From contig JBEBYL010000015.1 of assembly GCA_040391135.1 (NCBI GenBank), positions 6,811 through 70,810 on the forward strand: a stretch of 64,000 nt of DNA, written 5' to 3'. The position numbers were made by a program, and so were the translations under genes. How positions within the stretch are numbered: the first letter of the stretch is position 1; every line of letters starts with the position of its first letter. The notes beneath the pieces are model-generated. The model was given only the letters and a program-made list of their open reading frames with translations, was not told the origin of the DNA and did not search any database. Below, one piece after another: positions 60,687 through 64,000 of this stretch. This stretch comes from G025836975 sp040391135 (lineage in GTDB: Bacteria > Pseudomonadota > Gammaproteobacteria > Burkholderiales > Burkholderiaceae_B).

Positions 60687-60698
60687 GCACACGTTTGC
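60687..60698. promoter_or_regulatory. LacI-type operator
   Basis: GCACACGTTTGC has a central CG and matches its own reverse complement at 10 of 12 positions, the usual LacI/PurR-family pattern. It lies 34 bp before the Bug start in the divergent Bug/leuC-like promoter region. The regulator at 62833 is the probable binder. Arms TTATAGTT and AACTATAA also flank it at 60677-60713. Confidence 0.5.
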
Positions 60699-60857
60699 GC
60701 TGAATCAACTATAATTTGGGAATGTTCTGGCTGTCAACCATAATTGGTCTTATCAGCTTATGCTAGATTGCTAAATTCACGTGTGCGCCACTGCCGGGTT
60801 TTTGGATTCGACAAGAGAGCTGGCTGCCAGGTAGATCCTTCTGTTAGGAGACTCAGT

Positions 60858-62261
60858 TTGGGAAGTATCCGCACATTGTTTGACAAGATTTGGGAAAGCC
60901 ATCACGTAGCCACGCTTCCCGATGGCCGGCATTTAATTCATATAGACAGACACCTTGTGCATGACTTGTCCAGTCCACAAGCGTTTTCAGGGCTAAGGGA
61001 GCAGCGCAGACCAGTTATCAGTCCGCGACGCACGGTGGCCGTCGCCGATCATATGGTGCCGACCCAGCCTGGACGGACCGAGGCGTCCGCAGTGAGTGGT
61101 GGCGCAGAAATGATCAAGGCGCTTGAGGAGAACGCACGGGAGTTTGGCATCGACCATTACGGCATGGCGCATGACCGGCAGGGTATCGTCCATGTGGTTG
61201 CGCCTGAGCTTGGTATGGTGGTGCCGGGAATGACCGTTGTATGCGGCGACAGCCATACCTGTACGTTGGGCGCGCTGGGCGCATGGGCATGGGGCATAGG
61301 CACGTCCGAGGTGGAACATGTGCTTGCCACCCAGACACTCGTTATGGATCGTCCGAGCGCCGCCAGATTGACCCTGACGGGCGTAATGGAACAGGATCTG
61401 TCAGCGAAGGATCTTGCGCTGCATGTCCTGCGCCAGATCGGCGTGCAGGGAATGGGAGTGGGGTTCCTGGAGCTGGCGGGCGAGTTGCTGCGCAGCCTTT
61501 CCATGGAAGGCCGGCTGACGCTGTGCAATCTAGGCATCGAGGCGGGTGCGCGGGCCGCCGTGATTGCGCCGGACGATGTCACCTTTGCCTACCTGTCTGC
61601 TACCCGTCCGGACTTGTCTGGTTCTGGTGAAGCGCTCGCGGCCATGCGCCGCTTGCGGTCCGACGATGGCGCGCGCTACGAGCGGGAGCTTTCTCTCGAT
61701 GTGGCTTTGGATTCTCCACAAATCACATGGGGCACCAGCCCCAGCCAGGTGGTAGGTGTGCACGAATCGCTTCCGGCGATCGAAACCGTGCAAGAGGGCC
61801 ACATGCGTGACCGACTTAAGACGGCGTATCGCTATATGGGGCTGGAGCCGGGGCGGCCGTTGGCCGGAACTCCCGTTCAGCGCGTGTTCATTGGCTCTTG
61901 CACCAATGGCCGGCTATCCGATCTGGAGGATGCGGCGCGCCTGATTGCTGGCCGGAAAGTAGCTCCGTCCGTGCAGGCCTTGGTTGTCCCGGGCTCGAAA
62001 GCCGTCAAGTACGCGGCGGAACGACAAGGCCTGGATAGGCTGTTTCGCGATGCCGGATTCAGATGGGGAGAACCTGGATGCTCGATGTGCGTCGGCATGA
62101 ATGGCGACTATGTGTTGCCGGGCGAACGAAGCGTATCGACCACGAATCGCAACTTTGAAGGACGGCAAGGCCCTGGGGCGCGTACTCATCTGGCAAGCCC
62201 GGCCAGCGCGGCGGCGGCGGCCCTGACCGGTGTGATAACCGATCACAGGGAACTGGTATGA
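60858..62261 (+). CDS. leuC: LeuC-like hydro-lyase/isomerase large subunit
   Basis: 467 residues from a TTG start with TAGGAG seven bases upstream, matching LeuC length. Fe-S ligands lie in RVFIGSCTNGR and PGCSMCVGMN; VCGDSHTCTLGALGAWAWG is also typical. It belongs to the aconitase superfamily (isopropylmalate, citramalate, methylaconitate types). The catabolic setting beside tarD-like, PanE-like and LacI genes suggests a paralogue acting on another diacid rather than leucine biosynthesis. Confidence 0.88.
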   Translation: MGSIRTLFDKIWESHHVATLPDGRHLIHIDRHLVHDLSSPQAFSGLREQRRPVISPRRTVAVADHMVPTQPGRTEASAVSGGAEMIKALEENAREFGIDHYGMAHDRQGIVHVVAPELGMVVPGMTVVCGDSHTCTLGALGAWAWGIGTSEVEHVLATQTLVMDRPSAARLTLTGVMEQDLSAKDLALHVLRQIGVQGMGVGFLELAGELLRSLSMEGRLTLCNLGIEAGARAAVIAPDDVTFAYLSATRPDLSGSGEALAAMRRLRSDDGARYERELSLDVALDSPQITWGTSPSQVVGVHESLPAIETVQEGHMRDRLKTAYRYMGLEPGRPLAGTPVQRVFIGSCTNGRLSDLEDAARLIAGRKVAPSVQALVVPGSKAVKYAAERQGLDRLFRDAGFRWGEPGCSMCVGMNGDYVLPGERSVSTTNRNFEGRQGPGARTHLASPASAAAAALTGVITDHRELV

Positions 62262-62866
62262 AACCCTTCAGTGAAGTTTCCGGCGTCGTCTTGCCGGTGG
62301 ACCATGACAATGTCGACACCGATGCCATCATTCCGCAGCGGTGGCTGATCACTGTATCGCGCAGCGGCTTGGGCAAGGGGCTGTTCGGCGGCTGGAGATA
62401 TGACGAAGAGGGCCGGCCCCGGCCCGGCTTCGTGATGAATCTTGAAGCCTTCCAGAATGCCCGCATCATTCTCAGCCGATCGAATTACGGTTGCGGCTCA
62501 TCGCGGGAACATGCTGTCTGGGCTCATCTGGATTATGGCATCCGCGCGGTCATCGCTTCCAGCTTCGGGCCAATTTTCTACGATAACGCGCTGAAGAACG
62601 GGCTTCTTCCCGTGGTGCTGCCCCCGGACCAAGTGGTCAGGCTCATGGAACAAATACTCGAATCGCCGGGCGCTGCATGCACGGTAAGTTTGACGGATAA
62701 TACGGTCACAGGTCCCGATGGGCGCAGTTATCCCTTTGCAGTGGATGCCGGTCGACGAGATTTGTTGCTTGCAGGGGCCGATGACATTGCCATCACCCTG
62801 CAAATGAAAGATCACATAGAAAGGTTCCAGGAATGTCAGCGCCTAACGAGTCCGTGGCTGGAATAG
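62258..62866 (+). CDS. leuD: LeuD-like small subunit
   Basis: 202 residues. The small-subunit swivel-domain marks are VDTDAIIPQRWLI and 'LSRSNYGCGSSREHAVWAHLDYGIRAVIASSFGPIFYDNALKNGLLPV'. It pairs with the large subunit at 60858 (4-bp overlap). The next gene starts inside its 3' end, so expression is coupled. Confidence 0.9.
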   Translation: MKPFSEVSGVVLPVDHDNVDTDAIIPQRWLITVSRSGLGKGLFGGWRYDEEGRPRPGFVMNLEAFQNARIILSRSNYGCGSSREHAVWAHLDYGIRAVIASSFGPIFYDNALKNGLLPVVLPPDQVVRLMEQILESPGAACTVSLTDNTVTGPDGRSYPFAVDAGRRDLLLAGADDIAITLQMKDHIERFQECQRLTSPWLE

Positions 62867-63882
62867 CCGCCCGGCCCAGTGTCACGATCAAGGATATCGC
62901 GAAGGCGCTGAATCTATCGCATACAACGATATCCCGCGCTTTGGCGGATCACCCGAAGATCAGCGAGGCCACCAAGGCCAGCGTTCGCCAGATGGCTCAA
63001 CAGATGGGGTATGTCGCAAACGGCCTGGCGCGCAATATTCGAGGCATGAACAGTCTGGTGATAGGCTTGATCATCCCGGACATCCAGAATGATTTCTATG
63101 CATCCATAGCGAAGATCGTGGCTGACGCGGCCACCGGCCAAGGCTTCCAGCTGGCACTCAGCATCACCGAGGATAACTCCGAGCGCGAGCTGAAAGATCT
63201 GCGCGCCTTCATCGTCTCTCGGGCCGCGGGCATTATTGTCACGCCAACATCGACGCCCAAGGCGGAGACTTTGGCCCTGCTGCAGGGGGTGCCTGCCGTT
63301 CAACTCGTCCGCCAGATCTCCGATATTCACAAAGATGTCGTTGCTATTGACGATGAGGCGGCGGTACGGGCGGCCACCATGCACCTGATCAACTACGGAC
63401 ACCGTCGTATCGCTTACGTTGGAACAACCACGGACTTCAGTTGCGGCATAGACCGCCTTGCCGGCTTTGAATCCGCCATGCGGGAGAACGCGCTGAATCC
63501 AAAGCTCGCCGTCGTCGGCTTGCCGCGGCCGGAGTTCGCGCAGCATGCGGTGCATCGCTTTATGACATTGGCCGAACCGCCCACTGGTCTCGTCATAGGC
63601 AGTTCGAGCCTGACCATTGGCGCCCTTAAGGCATTGCGCAGTATACGGATGTCGTGCCCTGGCGATGTGTCTGTGGTGGGCTATGGCGACCCCGACTGGT
63701 TCGGTCTTGTCGGGGAGGGGCTGACGACGGTTTCCCTGCCTGTACAGGACATGGGCAATTATTTGATCAGCCTGCTGCTAGCGAAGATCAAGGACAACCA
63801 GCCGTCCGAATCCATATCGCGGGTAGCGTCCCGCTTTCCGGCGACGCTAACGATACGGGGATCGACGAAGCTGCTGGCTTGA
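62833..63882 (+). CDS. LacI family transcriptional regulator
   Basis: 349 residues. The helix-turn-helix and hinge are VTIKDIAKALNLSHTTISRALADHPKISEATKASVRQMAQQMGYVANGLARNIRGMNS; a periplasmic-binding-like effector domain follows ('LVIGLIIPDIQNDFYASIAKIV', 'INYGHRRIAYVG', 'DVSVVGYGDPDWF'). It overlaps leuD by 34 bp. It probably controls both divergent units through the operator at 60687-60698. Confidence 0.93.
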   Translation: MSAPNESVAGIAARPSVTIKDIAKALNLSHTTISRALADHPKISEATKASVRQMAQQMGYVANGLARNIRGMNSLVIGLIIPDIQNDFYASIAKIVADAATGQGFQLALSITEDNSERELKDLRAFIVSRAAGIIVTPTSTPKAETLALLQGVPAVQLVRQISDIHKDVVAIDDEAAVRAATMHLINYGHRRIAYVGTTTDFSCGIDRLAGFESAMRENALNPKLAVVGLPRPEFAQHAVHRFMTLAEPPTGLVIGSSSLTIGALKALRSIRMSCPGDVSVVGYGDPDWFGLVGEGLTTVSLPVQDMGNYLISLLLAKIKDNQPSESISRVASRFPATLTIRGSTKLLA

Positions 63883-63945
63883 GGCAGCCGGGAAAGGCGG
63901 TGGCGGATGCGTGTAGGAATTGGCTCTGCGCGCCGGGCCTTGCCT

Positions 63946-63970
63946 TATAATCCGCTGTGTATTTATACAG
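63946..63970 (+). promoter_or_regulatory. SOS (LexA) box with overlapping promoter
   Basis: TATAAT (63946-63951) precedes CTGTGTATTTATACAG (63955-63970), which fits the LexA consensus CTGT-N8-ACAG exactly. The next start codon is at 63980. So the gene that begins at the window edge is probably damage-inducible. Confidence 0.8.
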
Positions 63971-63979
63971 CCTGCCGTC

Positions 63980-64000
63980 ATGGAATCCCTGCCACCAGCC
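63980..64000 (+). CDS. Start of an SOS-controlled gene (partial)
   Basis: ATG at 63980 opens MESLPPA before the window ends. The SOS box 9 bp upstream points to a DNA-repair or mutagenesis gene; an imuA-type gene is one possibility, given the Pro-rich start. Too little sequence is present to name it. Confidence 0.5.

Noticed and set aside
1..64000. CRISPR arrays, rRNA or tRNA genes, prophage genes
   Set aside because: I saw no regular repeat-spacer pattern, no rRNA-like stretch, no convincing tRNA cloverleaf and no phage structural genes in the window.

Overview
The window looks like a chromosomal segment of a high-GC betaproteobacterium of the family Alcaligenaceae (Bordetella, Achromobacter or Pusillimonas relatives). 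The basis is the gene order mnmE-yidC-yidD-rnpA-rpmH / dnaA-dnaN-gyrB together with six periplasmic 'Bug'/TctC-type solute-binding proteins. The genus is not determinable by eye.

Layout. 1-1740: the tail of an aminotransferase gene, then a fic (AMP-transferase toxin-type) gene with a small convergent candidate antitoxin. These are bracketed by two colinear, diverged copies of an oriC-like sequence (AT-rich block, DnaA boxes) exactly 1280 bp apart. 1741-18927: mnmE; a YciI protein; a LysR/Bug/deacylase group; catalase with a palindromic upstream site; an iron alcohol dehydrogenase; then the replication core yidC-yidD-rnpA-rpmH and the divergent dnaA-dnaN-gyrB.

18932-24246: an AT-richer 5.3-kb insertion starting 4 bp after the gyrB stop. 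Its ends read TGTCGG...CCGACA, and each carries several copies of a CAYAATTANTGAAAA-like motif, as in Tn7/Tni-type transposons, but no transposase lies inside. The cargo is a frameshifted gene, small ORFs, a three-gene HNH nuclease / small middle component / DUF2326-type ATPase set (an 'ABC three-component' conflict system) and a DUF2971 gene.

24345-43893: catabolic and transport gene sets, mostly a LysR regulator beside Bug receptors: CaiB-type CoA transferase, amidase, BCCT transporter, a full TctCBA transporter, a TerC protein behind a yybP-ykoY (Mn2+) riboswitch, and a sugar-acid route (IlvD/Edd dehydratase, DHDPS-family aldolase, 2-hydroxyacid dehydrogenase).

43898-48000: ABM monooxygenase and XRE regulator, ohrR-ohr with twin palindromic operators, tag, a heavy-metal-domain protein, and a YfcF-type GST. 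48025-57314: a compact seven-gene nitrate assimilation operon, nrtA-nrtB-nrtD-nirB-nirD-nasA-cobA, behind a sigma-54-type promoter and an NtrC-like site. 57520-63882: a divergent hydroxy-acid cluster (Bug, D-tartrate dehydratase-like enzyme, PanE-like reductase / LeuCD-like hydro-lyase, LacI regulator) with a LacI-type operator in the shared promoter region. The window closes with an SOS box just before a truncated gene start.
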